From contig JANQOE010000121.1 in NCBI GenBank assembly GCA_028279245.1, forward strand, positions 16,954 through 80,953: a stretch of DNA of 64,000 nt, given 5' to 3'. The first letter of the stretch is position 1; every line of letters starts with the position of its first letter. The translations under genes were made by a program, and so were the position numbers. Below are positions 8,465 to 16,876 of the stretch, in pieces. Below the pieces are notes generated by a model. It made no database searches. It saw only the letters and a program-made list of their open reading frames with translations, and was not told where the DNA came from. This DNA is from Alphaproteobacteria bacterium. GTDB taxonomy: Bacteria > Pseudomonadota > Alphaproteobacteria > UBA6615.

Positions 8465-9506
8465 CATCGCCGGCCGCTCGATCGGTCCAGACGCGCCGCC
8501 CTTTGTCATCGCCGAGTTGTCGGGCAACCACAACGGCGATCGCAACCGTGCCCTCCAGCTTATTGATGCCGCCGCCGATGCCGGCGTCGACGCGGTCAAG
8601 CTGCAGACCTACACCGCCGACACCATAACCCTTGACCACGACGGCCCTGGCTTTCTCATCGACGAGGGACCGTGGGCCGGTCGTACTCTGCACGACCTCT
8701 ACCAGGAAGCCCACACACCGTGGGCATGGCACGAAGCCATGTTCGCCCGCGGCCGCGACCGCGGGCTCACCGTTTTCAGCACACCCTTCGATGCCACGGC
8801 TGTAGATCTGCTCGAGTCCCTTGCCGCGCCCGCATACAAGATCGCGTCGTTTGAAATCGTTGATCTGCAGTTGATTCAGCGCGTCGCCGCTGCCGGCAGG
8901 CCACTCATCATCTCCACAGGCATGGCTAGTCTGGACGAGATTGCCGATGCCGTTGCCGCAGCCCAGGACGGTGGGGCCACTGGCGTCATCTTGTTACATT
9001 GCATCTCCGGCTACCCCACGCCGATTGCCGAGGCCAATCTGCGGCGGATCGACCTCTTAGCCGCCACTTTCGACTGCCCGATTGGTCTTTCCGACCACAC
9101 CCTCGGCACCGACGTCGCTGTCGCCGCCGTAGCCCGCGGCGCTTGCTTGGTCGAAAAGCATGTCACACTCAACCGCAGCGACGGCGGTCCCGACGCCGCA
9201 TTTTCCTTAGAACCCGAGGAACTCGCGTGCCTGGTCGAGGGTGCGCGCAACGCTTATGCCAGCCTCGGTCGCGCCGATTACGGCCGCACCGGAAGCGAGA
9301 CCGGCAATGTGATGTTTCGGCGCTCTCTATACGCGGTGCGCGACGTCGCGCCCGGTGAGGCGTTCACCGAGCATAACGTCCGCTCGATCCGCCCTGGCTA
9401 CGGTTTGGCGCCAAGACACTTGCCTAGAGTATTGCAGAGCCACGCGGCCCAAGCGCTGCGCCGCGGCACGCCCCTCTCCGAAGCCGACCTTGAAGGCGCC
9501 GAGTGA
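8451..9506 (+). CDS. pseI: Pseudaminic acid synthase
   Basis: This NeuB-family enzyme condenses 2,4-diacetamido-2,4,6-trideoxy-L-altrose with phosphoenolpyruvate to give pseudaminic acid. The TIM-barrel part carries FVIAELSGNHNGD, DAVKLQTYTADTITL (the T-Y form typical of PseI rather than NeuB), FSTPFDATAVDLLE, YKIASFEI, ISTGMA and LSDHT; the C-terminal antifreeze-like domain begins near MFRRSLYAVRDV. The ATG at 8451 overlaps the pseH end by 14 bp and gives 351 residues, the usual size; an upstream in-frame start at 8373 would overlap far more. Confidence 0.93.
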   Translation: MKSVDIAGRSIGPDAPPFVIAELSGNHNGDRNRALQLIDAAADAGVDAVKLQTYTADTITLDHDGPGFLIDEGPWAGRTLHDLYQEAHTPWAWHEAMFARGRDRGLTVFSTPFDATAVDLLESLAAPAYKIASFEIVDLQLIQRVAAAGRPLIISTGMASLDEIADAVAAAQDGGATGVILLHCISGYPTPIAEANLRRIDLLAATFDCPIGLSDHTLGTDVAVAAVARGACLVEKHVTLNRSDGGPDAAFSLEPEELACLVEGARNAYASLGRADYGRTGSETGNVMFRRSLYAVRDVAPGEAFTEHNVRSIRPGYGLAPRHLPRVLQSHAAQALRRGTPLSEADLEGAE

Positions 9507-10087
9507 GCAGATCCCCATTTGTTGCCGCCTTGTTGCAAGGCGCGCCAGCGGTCAACCTTCGCGACGACACAGTCGCCCGCGCACCGAAGCTACGCATCGG
9601 ACACCGGCAACCCACCGCGCCATTACAGACCGCCAATGAGCCACTAACGGACCGAAATGGCCGCACCACCCGGCACGCCAAACGCATTGTGTTTGGTGTT
9701 ATGGGCAACGACACCCATGTTGTCGCGAACCGCATCCTCGAACTCGGGTTGCGTGAACTCGGCTATCGAACCTGCAACCTCCGCACCGACAACGACCCGG
9801 ACGACTTTGCCGACGCCGCTCTCGAAACTGCCGCCCATGCTGTTCTCGTGTCGTCGCTGAACGGCGAGGGCGAACACTGGTGTCGCGATTTCCGCGCCCA
9901 CTTTGTCAGTCGCGGGTTGGATCGGATTCTGCTTTACATTGGCGGCAACTTGGTCGTCGGCGATCGCCCACGCAAGGCGGTTGAGGCACAGTTCCGTGGC
10001 TACGGCTTCGACCGGGTCTTTTACCGGCCTTCTGGGTTCGGCGCCGCGCTCGACGCCCTTGCGACCGATCTCGAGGCTCACGGCTAA
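9503..10087 (+). CDS. glmS: Glutamate mutase sigma (S) subunit, cobalamin-binding
   Basis: This is the B12-binding half of adenosylcobalamin-dependent glutamate mutase (L-glutamate to L-threo-3-methylaspartate). The core (about residues 60-190) has the cobalamin-binding elements: DTHVVA at 70-75 in place of the usual DxHxxG, with His72 as lower axial ligand; VSSLNGEGE at 116-124; and YIGGNLVVG at 145-153. It carries an N-terminal extension of about 60 residues absent from the roughly 137-residue catabolic enzymes. The start GTG overlaps the pseI stop. GlmE follows after 4 bp. Finding this subunit directly behind pseI is unusual. Confidence 0.92.
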   Translation: MSRSPFVAALLQGAPAVNLRDDTVARAPKLRIGHRQPTAPLQTANEPLTDRNGRTTRHAKRIVFGVMGNDTHVVANRILELGLRELGYRTCNLRTDNDPDDFADAALETAAHAVLVSSLNGEGEHWCRDFRAHFVSRGLDRILLYIGGNLVVGDRPRKAVEAQFRGYGFDRVFYRPSGFGAALDALATDLEAHG

Positions 10088-10091
10088 TACG

Positions 10092-11498
10092 ATGGCGCAG
10101 CCGCATCCACGGCATCGGATTGAAGACCTCACGGCGCTCCGCGCGCAACAGCTTGTACACCCCAGCCTCGAGGGGCTAGATGACGATAGCTGCCGCTGCT
10201 TTCTCGATGGCCTTTCCGATGACCAGTTCGCTTCGGTCGTTTACCGGCGTCCGCGCAGCCGCCCGCTGGTCCAACCGCGTGGTGGATTCCCAACCCTAGA
10301 TAAACAACGCCGCTTGTCGCTGGCATTGCGCGAGGCCGGCAGCGATCTCATTCCACTCACCATCGATAGTCACACCCGGCACAACGACTACGGCCGCGCC
10401 GAGTTGCTGCTTTCCGAGAGTGAGGACCGCAATCGGGATTTGCTTAACGGCTATCCGCTGGTGACTTACGGCTACGAGGTTTCGCGCGACATTTACCGGG
10501 ACATCGAATGCCCGGTCAGTCTCCGCCACGGTTCGCCAGACGCGCGTCTACTGGTCGAGAACGCCATTGCCGCCGGCATCACCGAGATCGAGGGCGGCGC
10601 CCTCTGCTACACGCTGCCATACGCGAGCCGCTTCCCACTCGATCGGGCCCTGCTCTATTGGCAGTACGTTGACCGGCTCTGTGCGGAATACTCGACGTCT
10701 GAGCGACCACTTCATCGCGAGTCATTCGGCCCGCTGACCGCGACCCTAGTACCGCCGATGATAGTCGCCACCGTCGAGATCCTTGAGCTGCTCCTGGCCG
10801 CCGAGCAAGGAGTGACGTCCTTCTCTGTCAGCTTTTCCCAGACCGGCAGCATCGATCAGGATATCGCGCTCTCGCAGGTCTTACGGCACAAGGCGCGTCA
10901 ATACCTGGATCAGTTTGGTTTCGAGTCGGTCGAAGTTGGTTTGGTCTATCACCAGTGGATGGGTGCCTTTCCCGCTGATCGCGACAGCGCTGATCACCTC
11001 ATCTCCGCCTCCGCTGCAATTGCCGGTCTGCTGGACGCGGACAAAATCATCACCAAGACACGTGACGAAGCATTTGGCATACCGACAATCGAGGCCAATG
11101 CCCGCGCGGTTCGGCAAGTCGTGGATGTTCTTGAGTCGGCCGCGGTTACCGAACTGCACAGCCAGGACACCATCGACGCAGAACGCGAACTCATCGCCGC
11201 AGAAACCGATCACTTGCTTGAAGCCGTCTTCGCCTTGCCGGAGGAGAGCTTGTGGAGTTCGGTCCTTCAAGCGGTTCGGCACGGTTTAATCGATGTCCCG
11301 TTTGCACCCCACAACGCCAACGCGAACCGCCTACTGGCCCTTCGCGACACCAACAGGGCCATCCGCGTGCAGGACGTCGGCAACGTGCCGCTACCACGAG
11401 ACCTAGTCGGCCGTGAGCGCGAACTGCTGCACACCGGCAAACCTGACACCCGTTCAATCGCCGATCGCCTGACCGACGACATCATGGTGATGGCTTGA
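10092..11498 (+). CDS. glmE: Glutamate mutase epsilon (E) subunit, catalytic
   Basis: This is the substrate- and adenosylcobalamin-binding TIM-barrel subunit, 468 residues against about 483 in clostridia. The active-site residues known from the clostridial enzyme are recognisable: the arginine claw as Arg63 (QPRGGFP), Arg96 (DSHTRHNDY) and Arg145 (LRHGSPDARLL), plus Glu167, Tyr173 and Tyr177 within EGGALCYTLPY. TATLVPP, YHQWMGAFP and TKTRDEAFGIPT also match the family. All catalytic residues being kept argues for real mutase activity. The ATG at 10092 is chosen; an in-frame extension to 9903 would overlap glmS. No methylaspartate ammonia-lyase gene accompanies it. Confidence 0.94.
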   Translation: MAQPHPRHRIEDLTALRAQQLVHPSLEGLDDDSCRCFLDGLSDDQFASVVYRRPRSRPLVQPRGGFPTLDKQRRLSLALREAGSDLIPLTIDSHTRHNDYGRAELLLSESEDRNRDLLNGYPLVTYGYEVSRDIYRDIECPVSLRHGSPDARLLVENAIAAGITEIEGGALCYTLPYASRFPLDRALLYWQYVDRLCAEYSTSERPLHRESFGPLTATLVPPMIVATVEILELLLAAEQGVTSFSVSFSQTGSIDQDIALSQVLRHKARQYLDQFGFESVEVGLVYHQWMGAFPADRDSADHLISASAAIAGLLDADKIITKTRDEAFGIPTIEANARAVRQVVDVLESAAVTELHSQDTIDAERELIAAETDHLLEAVFALPEESLWSSVLQAVRHGLIDVPFAPHNANANRLLALRDTNRAIRVQDVGNVPLPRDLVGRERELLHTGKPDTRSIADRLTDDIMVMA

Positions 11499-12736
11499 TC
11501 GACCACCCGACCTACGCGGTCGATATCGGCAGCACCTTGATCAAAATTGCCGGTATCACCGGCACAAGCGCGCGGTCTTATCACCTGCGGACGAACAACA
11601 ATCCGCTGTCGCGTCACGTTTCTAACATCATTGACGAAATCCAGGCTGCCGAACCGGAGGCCAAATTCCGCATCTGCAGTTCGGCCAACGGTGGTCTGCG
11701 TGTTGGCATCTTGTGCCTTTCGATGCGTTTCAGCGGTCGGGCCACCGCCAAGCTCGCGACCTTGGCCGGCGCGAATGTTGTCTACGTCCACGCCATGCGC
11801 GACATCGACCAGCTGCCGTCCGCAACGATCGATTTCCTGATCGTCACGGGCGGCATCGATTGCCACGACACAACTGCCATACAGCGCCACCTTCAACGCT
11901 TCGACTTTTCGGCGGTACCGGCCACCGGCATCATTTATGCTGGCAACCAACAACTGGCGTCTTGGTTTCAGGCCGCTTACCGCGGCGCGATCACCGTTGC
12001 CAATCCGGTCGATGATAGCCTGGCGATCGACGATGACACTCTCGCTAACACGCTACGCAACGCATATCTCGATGACATAATCCACAAGGATGGCGTTAGC
12101 AGCCTACAGTCACGGTCCGAAGTCCCCATCTGGCCAACGCCGGCTGTCGTCAACCAGGGATTCAAGGCGGTTGCCCGTCAGCAGGCTGCCGGCGTCTATC
12201 CGGTACCGCTGATTCTGATCGACATCGGTGGCGCGACCACGGACCTCCATTACGGCGTCGAATTGCTGCCGGACGACAGCGAAAGCCGGGTCGACGACTA
12301 TGCCGCCGATCATCGCCACGTGTTTACCGACCTCGGTGTCGCCACATCGCGCGCGAACACGGTCGCCCGCCTGGTCGATCATCCTCGATTGTTCGCGTTT
12401 CTTGCCGCCGTCGATCCGTCGGCAGCACGCCAGCTTTATGACCTCGCCCACCAAGGCACCATCGCCGACGAGTTGCTTTTCTACGCCTGTTTCTTTCTCG
12501 CGCTTGATGCGGTGGGCGTTGGGCACGACGGAACGGCGCCCCGGCTGCGTGTTGAAAAGGCTAGCGCGATCGTTGTCACCGGTGGTGCGTCCCAGGCGAT
12601 CGACATCAGCCGCGCGAACCGCATCGCTGCCTTGCTCGCCGCCGACGGCGCACATCAGCCGGCGGTCATCCTCGACGAAGACTATTCGATATGGACGGTT
12701 GGCATGCGCAAATTGACAACCGCATCTCCGGCCTGA
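11495..12736 (+). CDS. glmL: Glutamate mutase-associated GlmL/MutL ATPase
   Basis: This 413-residue ASKHA-fold protein corresponds to MutL/GlmL, found between or beside the glutamate mutase subunits and thought to reactivate the B12 enzyme by exchanging damaged cofactor. ATP-binding motifs are visible: DIGSTLIKIAGI at residues 10-21 (phosphate 1), LILIDIGGATTDLHYG near 245 (phosphate 2) and VVTGGASQAI near 360 (adenosine motif). The start TTG at 11495 overlaps the glmE stop (TTGA). With glmS and glmE this gives a complete mutase set. It is somewhat shorter than clostridial MutL. Confidence 0.87.
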   Translation: MIDHPTYAVDIGSTLIKIAGITGTSARSYHLRTNNNPLSRHVSNIIDEIQAAEPEAKFRICSSANGGLRVGILCLSMRFSGRATAKLATLAGANVVYVHAMRDIDQLPSATIDFLIVTGGIDCHDTTAIQRHLQRFDFSAVPATGIIYAGNQQLASWFQAAYRGAITVANPVDDSLAIDDDTLANTLRNAYLDDIIHKDGVSSLQSRSEVPIWPTPAVVNQGFKAVARQQAAGVYPVPLILIDIGGATTDLHYGVELLPDDSESRVDDYAADHRHVFTDLGVATSRANTVARLVDHPRLFAFLAAVDPSAARQLYDLAHQGTIADELLFYACFFLALDAVGVGHDGTAPRLRVEKASAIVVTGGASQAIDISRANRIAALLAADGAHQPAVILDEDYSIWTVGMRKLTTASPA

Positions 12737-12748
12737 AGGAACTTGGCC

Positions 12749-12988
12749 ATGGATCGCACCGAGGTTGTAACCAAACTCGTCGACTACTTTGCTGAGATGG
12801 AAAAGACCGTCGATGCTGACACCCATCTCATCGCGCACGATGTCATCGACTCACTCGGTATGCTCGACCTGGTCGAGTTCATTGAGGACACGTTCGAGGT
12901 GCCGATCGATCAGTCGATGTTGGTGATGGAGAACTTCGCAACTGTGGGCCGTGTAGCCGACACCGTTCTAGCCGCCGCATCTTCTTGA
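12749..12988 (+). CDS. Discrete acyl carrier protein
   Basis: This acidic 79-residue four-helix protein has the phosphopantetheine attachment site in DVIDSLGMLDLVEF, serine at about residue 34, and a typical C-terminal FATVGRVADTVL. The ATG at 12749 has AAGGAA seven bases upstream and is preferred to the TTG at 12743. It is not beside fatty acid synthesis genes but between glmL and a hydrolase/ligase pair, so it is expected to carry an activated amino or hydroxy acid as thioester. The neighbouring acyl-AMP ligase is the natural loading enzyme. Confidence 0.9.
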   Translation: MDRTEVVTKLVDYFAEMEKTVDADTHLIAHDVIDSLGMLDLVEFIEDTFEVPIDQSMLVMENFATVGRVADTVLAAASS

Positions 12989-12998
12989 CCGGTGGATT

Positions 12999-13835
12999 GT
13001 GGCTACCCTGACTCCCGGCGCGATAGATGTGGCGACCGCATTCGGCACCATGACGGCGATCCAACTTGCCGGCGCCCCAGTGTTCGTCTTTGTCCATGGT
13101 CTTGGTGGGGCAAAACACCTGTTCGCCGACGCCGTTCAGCACGCCGCAGCACGCGGCCTTGGTCTGGTCGCGGTCGATCTTCCGGGGTTCGGCGACAGTG
13201 CGCGATTACCTGATGGACAAACCTATACGGTCGAGCGCCACGCTCATGCGCTTACCGCCACTCTCGACGCGCTTGGCGTTGGCGCCCACTACCTCGCCGT
13301 TCACTCCATGTCTGGCGCGCTGTTGCCAGCTCTCCTCTCATCCACACCCGACCGCATTCTTGGCATCGCTCTGCTGGAAGCCAATCTTACCGCTGAAGAC
13401 GCAGGCTGGAGCGGCGAGGTTTCGGGCATGACCGACGAGACCTTCACGCGTTACAGCGCTCGTCTGAACCGCCACGCCCACCGCATCCTCGCGTTGCAAT
13501 TGCAGACCGCCGCGACACCGGAACGCGTCGCCGAGTGGGCCACTTGCTTCACGAAGATGGATCGACGCGCCTTTCGGGAAACCGCGGCATCGGTCTGGCA
13601 GACCTCCAATGATGGCACGGTATTGCCCGCCCTGGTCTCGTTCACCGGCCCGAAGACTTACTACCGCGGCACTATGAGCCCGCCCTGGCACGGCCAGACC
13701 GGGCTCACTGCAGCCAACACCAGCTACACTGAGATACCTGGCGCCGGACACTATCTCTTCCTCGATCAACCCACCGACCTTTATGGGCGGGTCTTTGGCG
13801 GCGCTTCAACAATCCCGGCACTCGGCCAAGCATGA
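12999..13835 (+). CDS. Alpha/beta hydrolase (possible thioesterase or acyltransferase)
   Basis: This 278-residue alpha/beta-hydrolase fold shows the oxyanion HG motif FVHGLGGAKHLF near residue 31, VAVDLPGFGDS, the nucleophile elbow HSMSGALLP (Ser within SMSG, a variant of GxSxG) and the catalytic histidine in GAGHYLFLDQP. Beside an ACP and a ligase it may act as an editing thioesterase, or as a transferase that moves the acyl group from the carrier. The start is GTG at 12999, 11 bp after the ACP stop; its end overlaps the ligase start. The substrate is unknown. Confidence 0.75.
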   Translation: MATLTPGAIDVATAFGTMTAIQLAGAPVFVFVHGLGGAKHLFADAVQHAAARGLGLVAVDLPGFGDSARLPDGQTYTVERHAHALTATLDALGVGAHYLAVHSMSGALLPALLSSTPDRILGIALLEANLTAEDAGWSGEVSGMTDETFTRYSARLNRHAHRILALQLQTAATPERVAEWATCFTKMDRRAFRETAASVWQTSNDGTVLPALVSFTGPKTYYRGTMSPPWHGQTGLTAANTSYTEIPGAGHYLFLDQPTDLYGRVFGGASTIPALGQA

Positions 13836-15403
13836 CACAGACCATTCCGGCAATGTTCGAATCCACCCTCGCGCGCTTGCCCGACAAACCCGCCATCCAT
13901 CATGGCGACGCTTCGCTGACTTTTGCCGAGCTGTACCGCGACGCCCGGGCCACGGCGCAGGTACTGCACCAACTCGGCGTCAAGAAGGGTGATCGCGTCG
14001 GTGTGTGCATGTCGAAAACCCTCGATCAGGTCGTCGCCATCGTCGGCGCCCTCTATGCCGAGACGATTTTCGTTCCGATTCTGCCCAAGCTGCGCCGCGA
14101 CAACATCGCCCACATCGTCAACAACAGCGGCATGACGGCGGTGATCGTCGACGCGACACGTATCGACGAGGTGCGCGATTGCGCCGCCGGACTCAAGCTG
14201 ATCGTCGCCCGCACCGCCGCTGACGACGACGAGTTGCCGTCGTTGTGTGATCTACGCCAACACGCATCTCCGCCTATGGGTGAATTCTCCGGCGCGCCCA
14301 CTGACACCGCAGCGATCATTTACTCCTCGGGCTCCACTGGTCGGCCCAAGGGCATCATGATTTCCCACCGGAACCTCAGCGATGGTGCCCGGATTGTCGC
14401 CGACTACCTCGGCACCCGCGAGGACGACCGCATAACCGGCGTACTGTCTTTCAATTTCGACTATGGCCTCAACCAGCTATGGCAGGTTCTCTACCGGGGC
14501 GCTTCGCTGTACCTGCACGAATTCATCTTCCCCAACGACCTGTTCACCCTCATCGCGCAGCACCAGCTCACCGTACTCCCGGTGATGCCGGTCATCATTT
14601 CCCGGATGTTTGACTCCCGCTTCTACGCCCCGGACACCGGGGCTACGTACCCGCATCTGAGAACGGTCTGCACAACCGGCGGACCTGTATCCGCGCAGAT
14701 GATCGACAACGTGAGAACAACCTTCCACGATGCCGATGTCTACCTGATGTACGGGCTGACCGAGGCGTTCCGCTCCAGTTATCTTCCGCCGGACGAGCTG
14801 CTGCGCCGTCCGACCTCAATCGGTAAAGCCATTCCGGAAGTCGAGTTGTATGTCGTGGACGAGCACGGCGCCGATTGCCCACCGGGCGTCCCAGGCGAAT
14901 TGATGCACCGCGGCGGTTGTATCGCCCAGGGCTATTGGCGAGACGAACGCAAGACCGCGGAACGGTTCCGAGAAATCGACCGCTTCCCCGGCGAACGGGT
15001 CGTGTTTTCTGGCGACACCGTGAAAGCAGACGAAGATGGCTTCCTCTATTTTCTTGGTCGTCGCGACTCGATGATCAAGACACACGGCTATCGCGTTAGC
15101 CCGACCGAGGTCGAGGAAGCCGCGAACAAATTCCAGAACATTCAGGCATCCGCAGCGTTTGGCATCCGCAATGTCGAGGTAACCGAAGACATCGCTTTGG
15201 CCTACACTTCAACCGACGGCAAACCGATCCACCGTCGTGTCCTGCGCCAGTTTCTACGAACGCAATTGCCGACTTACATGGTGCCTCGCTACTTGGCGCA
15301 CTTCGACGATTTCCCCGCCACCGGTAACGCCGGCAAGATCGACCGCACCGCCGTTCTTGAGGAGCTGCATCGCCGTGTGACCGCCGACGAGCAAACGGCC
15401 TGA
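13832..15403 (+). CDS. Acyl/aminoacyl-AMP ligase (ANL superfamily)
   Basis: This 523-residue adenylate-forming enzyme has the ANL core motifs in order: IIYSSGSTGRPKGIM (P-loop), MYGLTEAFRSSYL (A5), GERVVFSGDTVKADEDGFLYF (A7), GRRDSMIKTHGYRVSP (A8 hinge) and the A10 lysine in GNAGKIDR. It lacks carrier or condensation domains, so it should load the free-standing ACP at 12749. Its position after glutamate mutase suggests 3-methylaspartate, or a derivative, as substrate. That specificity is inferred from neighbours, not read from pocket residues. The gene overlaps both neighbours. Confidence 0.88.
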   Translation: MTQTIPAMFESTLARLPDKPAIHHGDASLTFAELYRDARATAQVLHQLGVKKGDRVGVCMSKTLDQVVAIVGALYAETIFVPILPKLRRDNIAHIVNNSGMTAVIVDATRIDEVRDCAAGLKLIVARTAADDDELPSLCDLRQHASPPMGEFSGAPTDTAAIIYSSGSTGRPKGIMISHRNLSDGARIVADYLGTREDDRITGVLSFNFDYGLNQLWQVLYRGASLYLHEFIFPNDLFTLIAQHQLTVLPVMPVIISRMFDSRFYAPDTGATYPHLRTVCTTGGPVSAQMIDNVRTTFHDADVYLMYGLTEAFRSSYLPPDELLRRPTSIGKAIPEVELYVVDEHGADCPPGVPGELMHRGGCIAQGYWRDERKTAERFREIDRFPGERVVFSGDTVKADEDGFLYFLGRRDSMIKTHGYRVSPTEVEEAANKFQNIQASAAFGIRNVEVTEDIALAYTSTDGKPIHRRVLRQFLRTQLPTYMVPRYLAHFDDFPATGNAGKIDRTAVLEELHRRVTADEQTA

Positions 15404-16197
15404 TGTTGCGCACATCGATCGCCCAGATCAGCGAACTCGTCACCGACCTCGGCGTGCGGCCAGGTGACACCGCGGTGATTCACTCCGCGCTGTTCTCGCT
15501 GGGCCGAATCGAAGGTGGTGTCGCGGGCTTCAACCAAGCCCTCCGCAACGTCGTCGGGCCAGAAGGCACCCTGATTGTGCCGACATTCACCTACTCCTTT
15601 CGCCGCGGCCAAGTATTCGATGTCAAGCACTCACCTCCCCCTGCGGAGCTGGGTGCGTACTCCAATCACCTATGGCGGCAACCCCACGCCGTGCGCAGCG
15701 CCGACCCGTTACTGTCAATGGCGGCCATGGGCCCGAAGGCCGCGAGCCTGATGCGGCGAACGTCGCTGGCGTGCCTGGGCGACGGATCTGTTTACGCTAG
15801 CCTGTTCGCCGCCGATGTCGTTTTTGTTGCCATTGGCATCACTTACTCCACCGGCTTGGCGGCTTTCATGCATGTGGAGAAGCTTGCCGGCGTCGATTAC
15901 CGCCGCGACACGACCTTTCACGGCACGACCATTGACGCCACCGGCAGGTTGTTCGAAGACTCGGCGATCCACTACGCGCGCGACGAGGCCCGTTATCCTC
16001 AAGGACGGACCGATCGCGAGGCCATGGGTCGCGCGATGGAACAGCGGGGGTTTGCAAAGGCGGTCGAATATGGTTCGGGACGCCACGTCGCGGTCCGCGC
16101 GCAACCGATGCAGGACTTCGTCCTCAGCGAACTGAACCGTGATCCCCACATCATGTTCCTGGCCGATGGCGGCGGTGACCGCCGCAAGGTCGCCTGA
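15403..16197 (+). CDS. AAC(3)-family N-acyltransferase
   Basis: This 264-residue protein resembles aminoglycoside 3-N-acetyltransferases: GVRPGDTAVIHSALFSLG, GPEGTLIVPTFTYSF, RSADPLLSMAAMGPKA and FMHVEKLAGVDYR with the conserved His-x-Glu. In glycan loci this fold acylates amino groups of sugars rather than antibiotics. Here it shares a base with the ligase stop (TGATG), so it is the most likely enzyme to move the carrier-bound acyl group onto an amino sugar. An acetyl-CoA donor cannot be excluded. It gives no reason to expect aminoglycoside resistance. Confidence 0.83.
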   Translation: MLRTSIAQISELVTDLGVRPGDTAVIHSALFSLGRIEGGVAGFNQALRNVVGPEGTLIVPTFTYSFRRGQVFDVKHSPPPAELGAYSNHLWRQPHAVRSADPLLSMAAMGPKAASLMRRTSLACLGDGSVYASLFAADVVFVAIGITYSTGLAAFMHVEKLAGVDYRRDTTFHGTTIDATGRLFEDSAIHYARDEARYPQGRTDREAMGRAMEQRGFAKAVEYGSGRHVAVRAQPMQDFVLSELNRDPHIMFLADGGGDRRKVA

Positions 16198-16198
16198 C

Positions 16199-16876
16199 GT
16201 GCTTAACCCCGCCTGGCAAGAGAATTACCGACGCGGCCGTTACAATCGCTACCCGTATGATGGCATCGTTTCGTTTGTACTGCGCCGTTTTGGCGCAGTA
16301 GACGACCGCAGCCGCGTGCGCATTCTTGACCTTGGCTGCGGCGGCGGTAACAACCTGCGTTTCCTGCACGAGGAAGGCTTCGACTTCCGCGCCATCGACG
16401 GCGCTCCCGAATCAGCGCGGCTTGCCCGGTCTCTGCTCGGCCTCGCCGCCGACGACTCCCGCATCGCCACCGGCGACTTTGTCAGGCTGCCCTACGACGA
16501 TGTCGAGTTCGACGCGGTCATTGACCGCGCTTCCCTCGGCTGCAATCGGGCCGTCGATCTCCCCAGCATCGTTGGCGAGATCCACCGCGTGCTGAAACCC
16601 GGCGCGCCATACTTCGCCGCCGACCTGTACGACCAGGCACATCCGGACCTGGCGCATGGCGTGGATGTCGGTGCCGGCGACTACCAGCAGTTCAATGCCG
16701 GGGTCTTCGTTGCGGCTCGTCAGATCCACGCCTTTACCATCGCCGAACTCCGAGGTCTCTTCGCCCGGTTCGCCACACTCGACATCAAACAGGTGCGCAT
16801 CGACAACGTCAGCAACGACACCGCCGCACCCGTCCACGTTGGGTTCGACGTCATAGCCAGCAAGGCAACCGCGTGA
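16199..16876 (+). CDS. Class I SAM-dependent methyltransferase
   Basis: This 225-residue protein starts NPAWQENYRRGRYNRYPYDGIVSFV, then has motif I ILDLGCGGGNNLRFL near residue 43, FRAIDGAPESA at the acidic strand and VIDRASLGCN in the catalytic region. I prefer the GTG at 16199, two bases after the upstream stop, to the in-frame 16139 that lies within the acyltransferase gene. As the only methyltransferase inside the acyl cassette it is a candidate for N- or O-methylation of the acyl group. It overlaps the next gene through GTGA. Confidence 0.78.
   Translation: MLNPAWQENYRRGRYNRYPYDGIVSFVLRRFGAVDDRSRVRILDLGCGGGNNLRFLHEEGFDFRAIDGAPESARLARSLLGLAADDSRIATGDFVRLPYDDVEFDAVIDRASLGCNRAVDLPSIVGEIHRVLKPGAPYFAADLYDQAHPDLAHGVDVGAGDYQQFNAGVFVAARQIHAFTIAELRGLFARFATLDIKQVRIDNVSNDTAAPVHVGFDVIASKATA

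Noticed and set aside
9903..10091. In-frame upstream extension of glmE.
   Set aside because: It overlaps glmS almost completely and encodes sequence unlike GlmE N-termini; ATG 10092 gives the normal length.
12999..13835. Alpha/beta hydrolase as a replacement for the missing PseG.
   Set aside because: PseG has a GT-B fold related to MurG; this protein has the Ser-His hydrolase fold and sits with ACP and ligase, so a thioester role is more likely.
13832..15403. The ligase as part of a nonribosomal peptide synthetase.
   Set aside because: No condensation, thiolation or thioesterase domain is fused, and the only carrier is a separate small ACP.
15403..16197. AAC(3)-like gene as an aminoglycoside resistance determinant.
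   Set aside because: It is embedded by overlaps in a glycan-modification operon with no mobile element; the fold is common for sugar N-acylation.
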